DNA of 64,000 nucleotides from JAYZDF01 sp036337945 (lineage in GTDB: Bacteria > Myxococcota > Kuafuiibacteriia > Kuafuiibacteriales > Kuafuiibacteriaceae). The stretch covers positions 32,900-96,899 of the forward strand of contig JAYZDF010000091.1 of the NCBI GenBank assembly GCA_036337945.1, read 5' to 3'. Position numbers and translations under genes: made by a program. The notes beneath the pieces were generated by a model. That model had not been told where the DNA came from, searched no databases, and worked only from the letters and a program-made list of their open reading frames with translations. Position 1 is the first letter of the stretch. Every line of letters starts with the position of its first letter. Below, in pieces: positions 43,029 to 52,425 of this stretch.

Positions 43029-44248
43029 TTCTGCGGCAGCTCTATTTGGATCATCGTTTCGGGTGGAGCCGCACCCACTTCGTATTCCTGTGGCTCTGTA
43101 GAAAGTGAACCCACTAGAAAACCAAGTTTTGGGTTCTCCTCTTGGAACACTTCATCGACGGCATCGCACGTGGCTTCAATTTCTCTGCTTAGTTCTTCAA
43201 TGATACCCGATATTTCAGGACCAGGTGCCGCGGAGGTTAAATTTGAATTGCGTAGTTGGAGTAATGATATACGAAGTCGTTCTAGAAGCGTAACGTCGAT
43301 CAGCGCCCGAGCAGTTGCTTCCTGTTTCGCTAGAATAATTCTATCGATAAGATTTTTTTGTTCGAGAGTTGTCTTCCGAACTTTGTGCAGCATTGAAATT
43401 ACCTTCGAACTATTTACCTTTGTGATATTCGCATCACACGTATCAATATTTCTGGCGATGTCGCCAAGCGATATTTCTTCGAGCGCTTGTTCTAGGTGAT
43501 TTGCTCGTTGGCACGAATTTGAGATTCGACTAACCAACTCGTCGACTTTCCTTTGTATATCGAGTCGGAGTGCTTCATCCCCTTTTTCTAGGTCTTTGAT
43601 AACCTTTCTGTGAAGATTAATTGTCCGGGAAGTGATTCCTTTGAGTTCAGGTAATTTACTCGTTTTTTGCGTTTGAAAAAGACATTGAATCATCCGATTT
43701 TCGTGAGTCTCGATATGTCTCGATAGTAGTGCAACGCCGGCGAAGACGCCGAATAAGAGCCCCTCAATTAATGCACCTGTTGAAAAGAATGCCCGAAGGT
43801 TAAGAAATTGAACGGCTTCAAAACCAATGAGCAAGATGCTTCCGCTGAAAATCACCTGCAAGATTAGGGTCTTCGTCGGCTGTCTCTCGGCGAGAATTGG
43901 CAAAAATAGAAGGCAAGAAAGGATAAACGTGTTCCCTGTAGAGAATGGAGAAAACTCTAAAAAGAGGTATGCTATTGCGCTTATCCAGAGCATTAGGCCA
44001 ACAATGCGCTTGACGGAGTAAATTGCGAAAAAGCTAAAAATTAGTCCAAACATGCCGATGAGAACAGTGCGCATAAGTTGGGGAGGCTTCTGAATAAAGT
44101 TTTCAATGACTGACAGTAAAATCACAGTAAAAAGTGAGCCAGCAATTGACCGAAAAACAGATTGTTCAAAAACGACTGGTGTACGTATTTGAAATCGGTA
44201 AGAAGGAACGAATCTTGGTAATTGCAAAATTGTAGAAAGTGAACTCAT
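43025..44248 (-). CDS. Polytopic membrane protein with coiled-coil C-terminal domain
   Basis: A 407-residue protein. About six hydrophobic helices lie in the first 180 residues (for example GSLFTVILLSVIENF, LIGMFGLIFSFFAIYSV, FILSCLLFLPILAE). The rest (about 190-390) is helical and charged, with heptad-like spacing (LHRKVIKDLEKGDEALRLDI, LEQALEEISLGDIARNI). There is no kinase, GGDEF or HAMP motif. It is 20 bp behind the VWA gene on the same strand and is probably its operon partner. Function is unknown. Confidence 0.7.
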   Translation of the reverse strand: MSSLSTILQLPRFVPSYRFQIRTPVVFEQSVFRSIAGSLFTVILLSVIENFIQKPPQLMRTVLIGMFGLIFSFFAIYSVKRIVGLMLWISAIAYLFLEFSPFSTGNTFILSCLLFLPILAERQPTKTLILQVIFSGSILLIGFEAVQFLNLRAFFSTGALIEGLLFGVFAGVALLSRHIETHENRMIQCLFQTQKTSKLPELKGITSRTINLHRKVIKDLEKGDEALRLDIQRKVDELVSRISNSCQRANHLEQALEEISLGDIARNIDTCDANITKVNSSKVISMLHKVRKTTLEQKNLIDRIILAKQEATARALIDVTLLERLRISLLQLRNSNLTSAAPGPEISGIIEELSREIEATCDAVDEVFQEENPKLGFLVGSLSTEPQEYEVGAAPPETMIQIELPQN

Positions 44249-44268
44249 CTCGGTTTCTCCTGTGGATT

Positions 44269-45711
44269 TCAGAATAATTGCAGTGACCGCGACTCGTATT
44301 TCTCTGTTTTGATAAAGTCTTTAGCAGTATCCGTTTCCGGCCTTAATTTCTCCAAAACTGCTGTCTGTTTCGATATTTTCTCGACCAGCATTCTCATCGC
44401 TGGGCTATCAAGTATTTCTGCGGCGTTGCGTGCTTTTTTGAGCGCTCGTCTAAGTCTTAATTTTGCGCCTTTATAATTTCCCGTTTCGAGCTCAAATGCT
44501 GCCTGTCTTCTTATTTCGGCTAAAGTGACGCTCGCTACTTGTTCGAGAACCCTAGGTTCAATAGAACCTTTGGCCTGCTGCATATCTCGGCTCATCTCTA
44601 ACTCAGTCTGTTCTTTGAACGAATGATACTGGTTGCTGAGAAGCGAGTCGTATTGAAGTTTCATCGTACTAATTAATTGATTAGAACTCGTAACTTGGGG
44701 CTCGTATTGTACTTTCGCGATGAATTTTCTCTTGTCAGCAGAGCTTAGGTCTCCAAGGTATACGACGACTTTGTTGCCGAGGGCTTTATGTTTGTAGCCG
44801 AATATTTTCACAAGATGAAACCCCGTTGGAAGCGAAAACTCGAAGGCTACATCCTGGGCTAAGACTTCTTTTGCCTTCGACATTTCCTGCGACAAGATAT
44901 GTTCGATACTTGTAGTACGTCGTACATGATAATAGTTCCCGCCGCCGCTTTGAGATAAAGCCATCATTAAATCCTCACTATATTGATTGCCAACGCCCAT
45001 GGTGCTGATAGAGATTCCTTTTTCTTTCGCTAGGCTCGCAAGTTTCTCGAGCTTGAATTCATTTGTCTCCCCCTTTGTCGCGTGTCCGTCAGAAATAAGG
45101 AGTATACGTTTATAAAGCGTTTCCGTTCTTGGGTCTTCCAGTAGATCTATAGCGAGCTGTACGCCGTCCCAAATATTCGTTCCCCCTGCCGAATAAATAC
45201 CGTCTAGGGTTTTTTTTAGTTTTGCTGCGCTGAGGTTTTTTTTGAGTGTTGGCTGCAGGTCTACTTGCGCATGATTAGAGTAAGAGACGATTCCGATACT
45301 GTCTGTTGCGTTCAGGCTCTTAAATGCTTGAAGAGTAGCGAGTTTGGTTTTTTCAATTTTCTCACCATCCATAGAACCTGAGCGGTCGATTACAATCATC
45401 GTAGTCACCAAAGGCCTATGTTTTGCACCGATATCTTTCGCACTTAAATTAACCTGAAGGAAAAGTTCGTTAGGTTCGGTTCTGAGGATAGTGGACTGTG
45501 ACCAAGCTACCTTTGCTGAAATCAAATCCCCAAATGAAACGTTAGAAGCTGATTTTTGAGAGGAGGAATTTAGTGCTGCGTGAGCGATGGTTGTCGTTGT
45601 GGAGGTCGGCTTCTCGATGATTTCGAGGCATCCTAGTAGTGATACGATCTGACGGAAAACAACGACGGTTCCGGTTGTAACGAGAATGAGTTTGATTTTG
45701 CTCATCGGCAT
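44269..45711 (-). CDS. VWA-domain protein with N-terminal signal anchor
   Basis: A 480-residue protein. An N-terminal hydrophobic helix (about residues 7-27) directs it across or into the inner membrane. The von Willebrand A domain (about 95-300) keeps the MIDAS motif DRSGS (residues about 108-112) with a later Thr (GGTNIWDGV) and Asp (LLISDGHATKG). The C-terminal part is helical (KLRLRRALKKARNA). It resembles the secreted/YfbK-like VWA group. Its stop is 20 bp before the coiled-coil membrane protein start. The start may be ATG 45711 or ATG 45705. Confidence 0.85.
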   Translation of the reverse strand: MPMSKIKLILVTTGTVVVFRQIVSLLGCLEIIEKPTSTTTTIAHAALNSSSQKSASNVSFGDLISAKVAWSQSTILRTEPNELFLQVNLSAKDIGAKHRPLVTTMIVIDRSGSMDGEKIEKTKLATLQAFKSLNATDSIGIVSYSNHAQVDLQPTLKKNLSAAKLKKTLDGIYSAGGTNIWDGVQLAIDLLEDPRTETLYKRILLISDGHATKGETNEFKLEKLASLAKEKGISISTMGVGNQYSEDLMMALSQSGGGNYYHVRRTTSIEHILSQEMSKAKEVLAQDVAFEFSLPTGFHLVKIFGYKHKALGNKVVVYLGDLSSADKRKFIAKVQYEPQVTSSNQLISTMKLQYDSLLSNQYHSFKEQTELEMSRDMQQAKGSIEPRVLEQVASVTLAEIRRQAAFELETGNYKGAKLRLRRALKKARNAAEILDSPAMRMLVEKISKQTAVLEKLRPETDTAKDFIKTEKYESRSLQLF

Positions 45712-45824
45712 TTTTCAACGTTCAGACTTTTGGAAGGATCTATTCGTTCAGACGGAAGTTTCCGCCCTGGAAGAGATAACTCCTCATCGGTCTTCTGATT
45801 GGCTAACGAGTAGGAGGGATCGGC

Positions 45825-46322
45825 TTATTTCGTTGAGTTACATTCGAAGTCGGTTTGAACACATTGTTTATCTGCGGTGATGTCTTCTCGGTCCGTAAAA
45901 GCCGGTCTACATGTGAAACCCTCTGGGCAATCTACGTCAGTATCGCAGTTCTGCCGTACGCAAAAAGTATCACCCGGCTGTATACTCGCACCGGCTCCCG
46001 GATCTGACTCAATAACCGGCTTACAGTTAAAACCCTGGGGACACGGTTTACCCGCACTGCAGCGTCGACTGCAAAAAGCGGTAGAGCCCTGCCAAGAGAC
46101 ACATGTGAGTGACTCACAGTCAAATGCCGGATGCTGGGCAACTAAGTTTCGGGGTATACCCCCGTCACCAGGGAATTCTGCGTTGGGTATCGCGGTCGAT
46201 GCGTCGCTCAGTAGAACGTCACAACACCTGCCGGTATCTTCCTGTTGGCAGCTTGTAGCGATGGTGACCAGACCAACTAAGCTGATGGAAAGAGCTATTC
46301 GATTAAAAGACGCTGTTTGCAT
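45825..46322 (-). CDS. Cys-rich secreted lipoprotein, unknown
   Basis: A 165-residue protein with a lipobox at TIATSC (about residue 25). The mature part has many cysteines in patterns like CRSRRCSAGKPC-style spacing (FCSRRCSAGKPCPQGFNCKP, NCDTDVDCPEGFTCRP), small disulphide-stabilised modules often seen in myxobacterial lipoproteins. It is about 113 bp upstream of the VWA gene on the same strand. It diverges from the outer-membrane barrel gene. Confidence 0.75.
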   Translation of the reverse strand: MQTASFNRIALSISLVGLVTIATSCQQEDTGRCCDVLLSDASTAIPNAEFPGDGGIPRNLVAQHPAFDCESLTCVSWQGSTAFCSRRCSAGKPCPQGFNCKPVIESDPGAGASIQPGDTFCVRQNCDTDVDCPEGFTCRPAFTDREDITADKQCVQTDFECNSTK

Positions 46323-46463
46323 GAAAACTTCTACCCTGTTGGACTGGTGGTTGAGATACCACGGCAGAATCCGCTTTCAAAGCGACCATTGCCCGCAAAT
46401 TGTAAGTTTGCACCAGCACCTGGTCCCTTGTAGGATTTCGACCGACGCAAGAGACCACCGATT

Positions 46464-47216
46464 ATGTACGCTCAAAAGTATTTTATCCGCCTACCTACGC
46501 TTGTCGCAGCGAGCTTGACCCTCGCTTATACGACACCTTTATCTTCTGAGGCGCAGCCAGCCCAAAAATCTCGAGCCATATCCGAGTCGACCGAAGATCA
46601 AGATAAAATTCTCAAAGATAAAAAAGCACGTCCAAAATTGGCGGACCGAATTAAGTCGGTACAACGCAAGGCATTCTTGAAAAAGAAAAGGGTCGAATTA
46701 TTCCCTTTTTTCGCAATGAATCTCAATGATCCGTTTTACCAACACTTCGTAGGTGGTGCTGCACTTGCTTTTCACCTCAAGGATTCCTTCGCGTTAGAGC
46801 TCAAGGGTGGTGCTGTTGTCGGGACAATTTCTCAAGATGCCGTAAAGCTCGTGCGAGTCAATGAAGGAGCGATTTGCGAAGATTGCCCACAAATGAAGTA
46901 CCACATCGATGCCAACTTGGGTTGGGCACCGATATACGGCAAAATTTCGCTCCTTGGCGAAAGTATTATTCATTTCGACACGTATTTCACGGCCGGGCTT
47001 GGTGCCTTCGCGACGGATTCTGGAATGAATCCGGCAGTCAACTTTGGCATTGGCCAGCGATACTTTCTCAATGACTGGCTAGTTGGAAGGGTCGAAATCC
47101 GCGATTACGTATTCAATGATAGCCGAGATCAGATTTCTGATTTGCAGAATGTTCTCATGTTGAGTCTTTCCCTGTCAGGCTTTTTTCCCACCAGCTTTCA
47201 GTACGAGTTTAGATAG
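46464..47216 (+). CDS. Outer-membrane beta-barrel protein (GltA/GltB-type)
   Basis: A 250-residue protein with a signal peptide ending near SSEAQPAQ (about residue 34). Residues about 70-250 alternate short amphipathic strands (VELFPFFAMNLNDPFYQHFV, GAALAFHLKDSFALELKGG, LLGESIIHFDTYFTAGLGA, NFGIGQRYFLNDWLVGRVEI), the pattern of an outer-membrane barrel ending in an aromatic/charged strand. This matches the small barrel type near Glt TPR genes in Myxococcota. The next gene starts 12-24 bp later. Its assignment to GltA/B is by context and topology only. Confidence 0.75.
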   Translation: MYAQKYFIRLPTLVAASLTLAYTTPLSSEAQPAQKSRAISESTEDQDKILKDKKARPKLADRIKSVQRKAFLKKKRVELFPFFAMNLNDPFYQHFVGGAALAFHLKDSFALELKGGAVVGTISQDAVKLVRVNEGAICEDCPQMKYHIDANLGWAPIYGKISLLGESIIHFDTYFTAGLGAFATDSGMNPAVNFGIGQRYFLNDWLVGRVEIRDYVFNDSRDQISDLQNVLMLSLSLSGFFPTSFQYEFR

Positions 47217-47240
47217 GTCTGAATCGGAGTGACTGAGAAC

Positions 47241-49166
47241 ATGAAAACCAGAACCCATAAAGTCACGCTGACGCGTTTATTTCAATTTCTAACACTGAGC
47301 AGTGTAGTGGCCTTTTTGTTTGTGTTACCTGCAGCGGCACAAAAGCAGGGCGGTAAGAAAAGTAAAGAGCTCGTTGCGAAGCCTAAGCCCAAGTCCACGA
47401 CAAGAAAAACTATTCCTAATCTCAAACCGCCTAAATCTGTCCATCGACTGCGACTTGATTCGGCCATCCAGCAATTTAGGCAAAAACGATATGATGTTTC
47501 TGCGGCGACGTTGCACGAAATGCTGATGGATTCGAAAACGCCGAAAAGGCTAAAAGACGAAGTTGAATACCACCTTGGGAAAGCACTTTATCGATTGGAC
47601 CTGTATCAAGCGGCTTTGAGCCATTTTACGGGAATCTTATCACGTGGGGCGGACAGCTCTTTTTACGGACCCAGTCTTGAATGGTGTCTATTCATCGCGC
47701 GAAAAGTTGTCGCGGACGAAGTCGTCTTAGATGCTGTTGCACGGTACGCGAGCTTCGAATTTCCTGCAGCGTACGAAAGTGAATTTCGCTACCTACTTAG
47801 CCGCTTTCATTATCTAAAGTCTGCTGATTTAGAACGGACCCAACAAGCCCTTATTCAAGGAAAAGCGCGAATTGAAAAAACCAATACCGGAGGCAAATCG
47901 TTTAAGGGCGACCTCTTTGGAGATGAGGATGAAGACGAAGAACCCTCGCTAGACAAAAAAGGTAAGTCTGGCCTCTCGCTCGGTGACGATATTTTTGGAT
48001 TCGATGATGACGACGAAGAAGTCGCACCCGAAAAGCCAACGAATAAACCGAGCATTATGCCGTCATCGCTTGATGAATATCAACCGAAAGACCATGTTGA
48101 AGTAGCAACCAGGCATATTATGCGCGTGAGCCCGAATTCAGCTTTCTCTGCAAAAGCTAAATTTGTTGAAGCTGTACTTCTTTATAGAGCGGGTAAAGAA
48201 AATGACGCACTAGAAGCTTTTAAGACGGTTGTACGTCTCACAAAAAAGGGGCAACCAAATGCAGATCCAGAGCTGAGACAGCTTGCTTTCTTTCAGCTGG
48301 CCCGCGTACATTTTGGTGCGTCTCAACCTTCTTTTTCTCTTTATTACTACGAGAAGATGCGGCGTTTTACTTATGAGTGGTTAGAGGCTCTTTATGAATC
48401 GAGCTGGGCGGAGTTTCGACTTGGTAGTTACGAAAAGTCTCTCGGGAACTTGCTCACGTTACACTCACCATTCTTCGAAGACCAATATTTTCCTGAATCG
48501 TATATTTTGAAGGCCGTTGTTTACTACGAAAACTGCCGCTATCAGGACGCTCAAGACATTCTTGCAAGATTTCTGAAAGATTACGAACCAGTCCTCGAAG
48601 AACTGCAAGCACTCCTGGTCGAGGATAAGTCAGCTGGTGAATACTATGGAATCTTGTCAAATCTCCGAGAAGGTCTAGCGTCGGAAAAAGACGAAGCGAA
48701 AGCGCAAACACTAACCAAAATCTTATCATTGGCACTGGATGACCCACGACTATCCAAACTCGATGCGTCATATCGTGAAGTTAAGTCGGAAGAGAAAGCC
48801 GAGATTCTCTTAGATATCGAAAAGACATACCCCGAACTAGCGGAGCACGTGAGAAAACAAGTTGGGAAAATTTCTAAAACGTTGCTGAATGAGGCAGGCA
48901 AAGCTGCCAAGGCTCGATTAGAGACAGAGACGTCACAAATCAAGAAACTCATAAGAGAAGCTATCCGTATCAACATTGAAACGGCGGCATCTGAACAAGC
49001 AAAGATGGAAGCCAGCCTGTCTCAATCAGAATCGGTCACAAAAAATCGAAATAAAGATGTCGTGGAATGGACCGATGAGGAGAAAATCGTCTGGCCCTTT
49101 GAAGATGAGTATTGGCGCGACGAATTGGGAACCTATCAACTGACTTTGGGGAAAAGCTGTCGTTGA
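47241..49166 (+). CDS. Periplasmic TPR protein (GltC-like)
   Basis: A 641-residue protein with a signal peptide cleaved near LPAAAQ (residue about 30). A Lys/Pro-rich stretch precedes TPR-like helices (SAIQQFRQKRYDVSAATLHE, DEVEYHLGKALYRL). An acidic low-complexity insert (GDEDEDEEP, FDDDDEEVAPE; about residues 225-265) splits the solenoid. The end is a charged helical region. I start it at ATG 47241; GTG 47229 in the same frame would add four residues. It follows the barrel gene and precedes the GltD-like gene by 46 bp, consistent with a trans-envelope TPR scaffold. Confidence 0.75.
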   Translation: MKTRTHKVTLTRLFQFLTLSSVVAFLFVLPAAAQKQGGKKSKELVAKPKPKSTTRKTIPNLKPPKSVHRLRLDSAIQQFRQKRYDVSAATLHEMLMDSKTPKRLKDEVEYHLGKALYRLDLYQAALSHFTGILSRGADSSFYGPSLEWCLFIARKVVADEVVLDAVARYASFEFPAAYESEFRYLLSRFHYLKSADLERTQQALIQGKARIEKTNTGGKSFKGDLFGDEDEDEEPSLDKKGKSGLSLGDDIFGFDDDDEEVAPEKPTNKPSIMPSSLDEYQPKDHVEVATRHIMRVSPNSAFSAKAKFVEAVLLYRAGKENDALEAFKTVVRLTKKGQPNADPELRQLAFFQLARVHFGASQPSFSLYYYEKMRRFTYEWLEALYESSWAEFRLGSYEKSLGNLLTLHSPFFEDQYFPESYILKAVVYYENCRYQDAQDILARFLKDYEPVLEELQALLVEDKSAGEYYGILSNLREGLASEKDEAKAQTLTKILSLALDDPRLSKLDASYREVKSEEKAEILLDIEKTYPELAEHVRKQVGKISKTLLNEAGKAAKARLETETSQIKKLIREAIRINIETAASEQAKMEASLSQSESVTKNRNKDVVEWTDEEKIVWPFEDEYWRDELGTYQLTLGKSCR

Positions 49167-49212
49167 AGACGTGATGCTTCGTCATTAGCAGCTTACCTCG
49201 GGAAAATTTATT

Positions 49213-52200
49213 ATGATTGGAATTTCTAAACATTCGAGCAGGAGCCGGCGGACCTTATTGGCGTCAGCCTTTTTTCTTCTCTCGACCACCGGATTTTTGA
49301 CTCAGACATCGACAGCCCAAAAGCCGTCCGGACCTGTTCTCCAGTATGAACAGTTTCGTCGGAAAGTGGAGTTCCGCGTTGCAGATGCAAGAGAAAAGCA
49401 AATTGAAGGCTTAGAGAAACTGTTGCGACTAGGGACTGAGCTTGAAGAAATACCGAAACTCAAGTTTCGTTTGGCCGATTTATACTTCGAAAAGTCTCAA
49501 TTCTTCTTTTTTCGAAGCCAGGAAACCGACGACGAGATCTATAGTACCGAGTCGCCTGACGAGAAAGAACGGCTCAAGGCTCAAAAAAGCGTATACGAAA
49601 AAGAAGCAAAACTCTGGTCCAGAAGAGCGACTCAAATTTACGAAGAAATTCGAGAAAAATTTCCAACCTATCCCAGAATCCCAGAAGTGCTTTTTGCGCT
49701 GGGGCAAAACTACTGGAGTCGTGGGAAACAAGATGATGCGATTGATGTCTATCGAGATTTGATCAGAGAGTATGAAGATTCTCCGTTGGTCGCAGATGCT
49801 TGGCTCGCTTTCGGAGAATATTATTTTGCTCGCGGAGCGCTTGAACAAGCTTTGAAGAGCTATGAAATTGCCGCATCAGATAAGCGTTCGAAGGCTTACG
49901 GCTTTGCTCTGTATAAGCAGGCTTGGTGTTATTACAATCTTGGGGACTGGGAGAAGTCGCTCAAGAAATTCCAAGCGACTGTGTTTTATTCGCAGATGGC
50001 TGATGAGCTCAGCGGCGAAAATAAAATATCTTTAGCCCGAGAAGCTGAGAAAGATTACGTCAAAACCTACGCTCATGTTGGAAACGCAAACCGAGCGAAA
50101 ATGGTGCTCATGGAAATTGCTAACGTCGACGATTGTACGAACGAGAAATGTCTCAAGCTCATGGAGAAGCTTGGTGATGAATGGCGAGTTCAGGGTAAGT
50201 TTGAGGATTCGGCGTCGACGTATCGGCAAATCATTGCTCTTCAACCAACCAGTTTTCGAAACGCATATTTTCAAAGTCTCCTTGTTGATTTGGCGTCTCG
50301 TCGTGGAGATAAGAGTCAAGTTGTTGAAGAGGTTCGCACGCTGACGAAGCTGTATGAAAAGCTGGCAGTTCGAGAAAAAGAAGGTGCATTAGGTAAAGAA
50401 CGCAAGAAGATTAGATCAGCGCTACAAGAGGCGCGCAGGGATGCGGAGAACAATATCAGGAAGCTCGCGCAAACTTGGAACCGAGAATCCGTCAAAACGA
50501 AGCAGAAAGAAACTGCTACCCAAGCTTTGGATATGTATGGCGAGTATTTGAAACTGTTTCCTAAAGCGAAACTTGCTTACGAACTTCGCTTTCAAATGGC
50601 GGACCTTTTCTATCGTTTGGAGCGATTTGGAGAAGCAGCCGAAGCCTATAAAATAACCGTACTTGCGAACCCCAAAGGTAAGCATCTGGTTGCTGCGGCT
50701 CGCGACGGAATTATCGCGGTCGAGGAGCATTTACGTGATCTCCGCTTGAAAAAAATCAAACCTACGAAGCAAAGGCAAGATATTCATCCTGAAAGAATAA
50801 AGCTGATCGAAGCATGTGATCGATATATTCAATCTGTGTCAGGCTTAGATGCGAAAGACATTGTCAAAATAAGCTTTAAGGCCGCAAAAATTTATTACCA
50901 GCACGGTCATTTTGAACAAGCTTTGAGAAGATTTGACCGGATTGTCTCAGAGTATCCAGCGGCCGAAGAATCGGAGTTCGCTGCGAATCTTGTGATTGAT
51001 ATTCATAATATCAAGGAAGATTGGCAATCGCTGTACGAATCTGCTTCGCGTTACTTGAAAATGCCTGCTTTGCTGCAAGGCCGGAACAAATTACAGGAAG
51101 ATTTAGTGAAGTTCGGACAGCACGTAAAATTCAAATTCATCACGGAGGAGCAAGAAAAACTTCAGGCCCGAAAAGAATCTCTTCGTCCAATTGCTGAAGC
51201 ATATGAATCGTTTCAGAAAGAGTTCCCGACCAGTGAGAACGCTGATAAGGCGCTTTTCAACGCGTCCGTCGTTTGGGACTCACTGGGAGATAAAGCGAGA
51301 GCGGACCAAATTCGAGAACGATTGCTGACTGGATATCCAGATTCTCCGTTACGTGCAGATGTTGCATTTTATGCCGCCTCGTCCTTCGAGGGACAGGCAA
51401 AGTATTCTGAAGCGGCCAACCAGTTTTCAGCGTTTGCTATGAAATATCCGAAAGACAAACGAGCTCGAGACGCATTGTATAATGCGGCAGTTTTTTACGC
51501 GGGAATAGGAGAGGTTCAATCTGCGGCAAAACTCAGAGAAAGATACCTGAAATTATTCGGTAAAGCTAAGGGTGGTAAGTCAGAGTCCGCCGATATCTAC
51601 TTCTCTATCGCCAAAGATTATGAGCGAGCAAATCGAGTGAGACAGGCTGCTTTACACTATGAAAAATTCACAAAACTATTCTCGACCGATGATCGATATT
51701 TTGATGCGTTGTGGAGACAATCCGTGATCTATCGGAAGTTGAGGGTTCTTAAAAAGGCCGAAAAGGCAGAGAATCAACTGCTGGCAGCCTATACAAATAG
51801 AACGAGAAGAAAACGGAAGGTACCTGCTCAAGCTGCTGACTATGCCTCACAAATAGCGGTTTTTCGAACGAATAAAGACTTTGCGAAGTATGCCCGTCAG
51901 AGACTGAAGCCTCTAAATTTGAAGAGACCGAAGAAATTCCAGCAATCAATGCAAGACAAGGCTGAGAAAAGAGACCGTTTGATCGCATCATACGAAAAAG
52001 TTGTTACGCAGTATAAGCAGGCAACCGCAACAATTGCTTCTTTGTCGAAAATAGCGAGTACCTGGGATAACTTCGTGAATACCTTGCTTCAAGTTCCTTG
52101 TCCTCGTTCGTTGACTGAAGAACAGTGCACTTTCTTCAAGGAGGGGCTGCAAGAAAAGATGAGTAACGCGAGAGAGTCAGCCTATCAGGCCTACGTCACT

Positions 52201-52425
52201 TGTGTAACGAAATCGAATGAACTGGGTGTTTTTACCGACGAGTCTCGAAACTGCGTAAAGGCGCTTGAAGATATTGACCCGGTTGCTTATCCCAAAATCG
52301 AAGAACAGCAGGTAACGTTTGACGCAAAAAAGCAGCCTTTAGTCATCGAAGCTCGGCCATTTATCTTCAGTGCGGACTCGAATAAGGCGTCCTCGGTAAG
52401 TTTGGAAGGCGGAGTGAGGCAGTAA
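49213..52425 (+). CDS. Large periplasmic TPR protein (GltD/AgmU-like)
   Basis: A 1070-residue protein with a signal peptide (about residues 1-36, ending near TSTAQ). Nearly all the rest is alpha-solenoid with TPR signatures (EVLFALGQNYWSRGKQDDAI, YGFALYKQAWCYYNLGDWEK, SADIYFSIAKDYERAN). The size and position fit GltD/AgmU, a periplasmic TPR component of the Myxococcus focal-adhesion machinery. Four cysteines cluster at the C-terminal part (CPRSLTEEQC, CVTKS, NCVKALE). The next gene starts in the last base of its stop (TAATG), so the two are coupled. Confidence 0.8.
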   Translation: MIGISKHSSRSRRTLLASAFFLLSTTGFLTQTSTAQKPSGPVLQYEQFRRKVEFRVADAREKQIEGLEKLLRLGTELEEIPKLKFRLADLYFEKSQFFFFRSQETDDEIYSTESPDEKERLKAQKSVYEKEAKLWSRRATQIYEEIREKFPTYPRIPEVLFALGQNYWSRGKQDDAIDVYRDLIREYEDSPLVADAWLAFGEYYFARGALEQALKSYEIAASDKRSKAYGFALYKQAWCYYNLGDWEKSLKKFQATVFYSQMADELSGENKISLAREAEKDYVKTYAHVGNANRAKMVLMEIANVDDCTNEKCLKLMEKLGDEWRVQGKFEDSASTYRQIIALQPTSFRNAYFQSLLVDLASRRGDKSQVVEEVRTLTKLYEKLAVREKEGALGKERKKIRSALQEARRDAENNIRKLAQTWNRESVKTKQKETATQALDMYGEYLKLFPKAKLAYELRFQMADLFYRLERFGEAAEAYKITVLANPKGKHLVAAARDGIIAVEEHLRDLRLKKIKPTKQRQDIHPERIKLIEACDRYIQSVSGLDAKDIVKISFKAAKIYYQHGHFEQALRRFDRIVSEYPAAEESEFAANLVIDIHNIKEDWQSLYESASRYLKMPALLQGRNKLQEDLVKFGQHVKFKFITEEQEKLQARKESLRPIAEAYESFQKEFPTSENADKALFNASVVWDSLGDKARADQIRERLLTGYPDSPLRADVAFYAASSFEGQAKYSEAANQFSAFAMKYPKDKRARDALYNAAVFYAGIGEVQSAAKLRERYLKLFGKAKGGKSESADIYFSIAKDYERANRVRQAALHYEKFTKLFSTDDRYFDALWRQSVIYRKLRVLKKAEKAENQLLAAYTNRTRRKRKVPAQAADYASQIAVFRTNKDFAKYARQRLKPLNLKRPKKFQQSMQDKAEKRDRLIASYEKVVTQYKQATATIASLSKIASTWDNFVNTLLQVPCPRSLTEEQCTFFKEGLQEKMSNARESAYQAYVTCVTKSNELGVFTDESRNCVKALEDIDPVAYPKIEEQQVTFDAKKQPLVIEARPFIFSADSNKASSVSLEGGVRQ

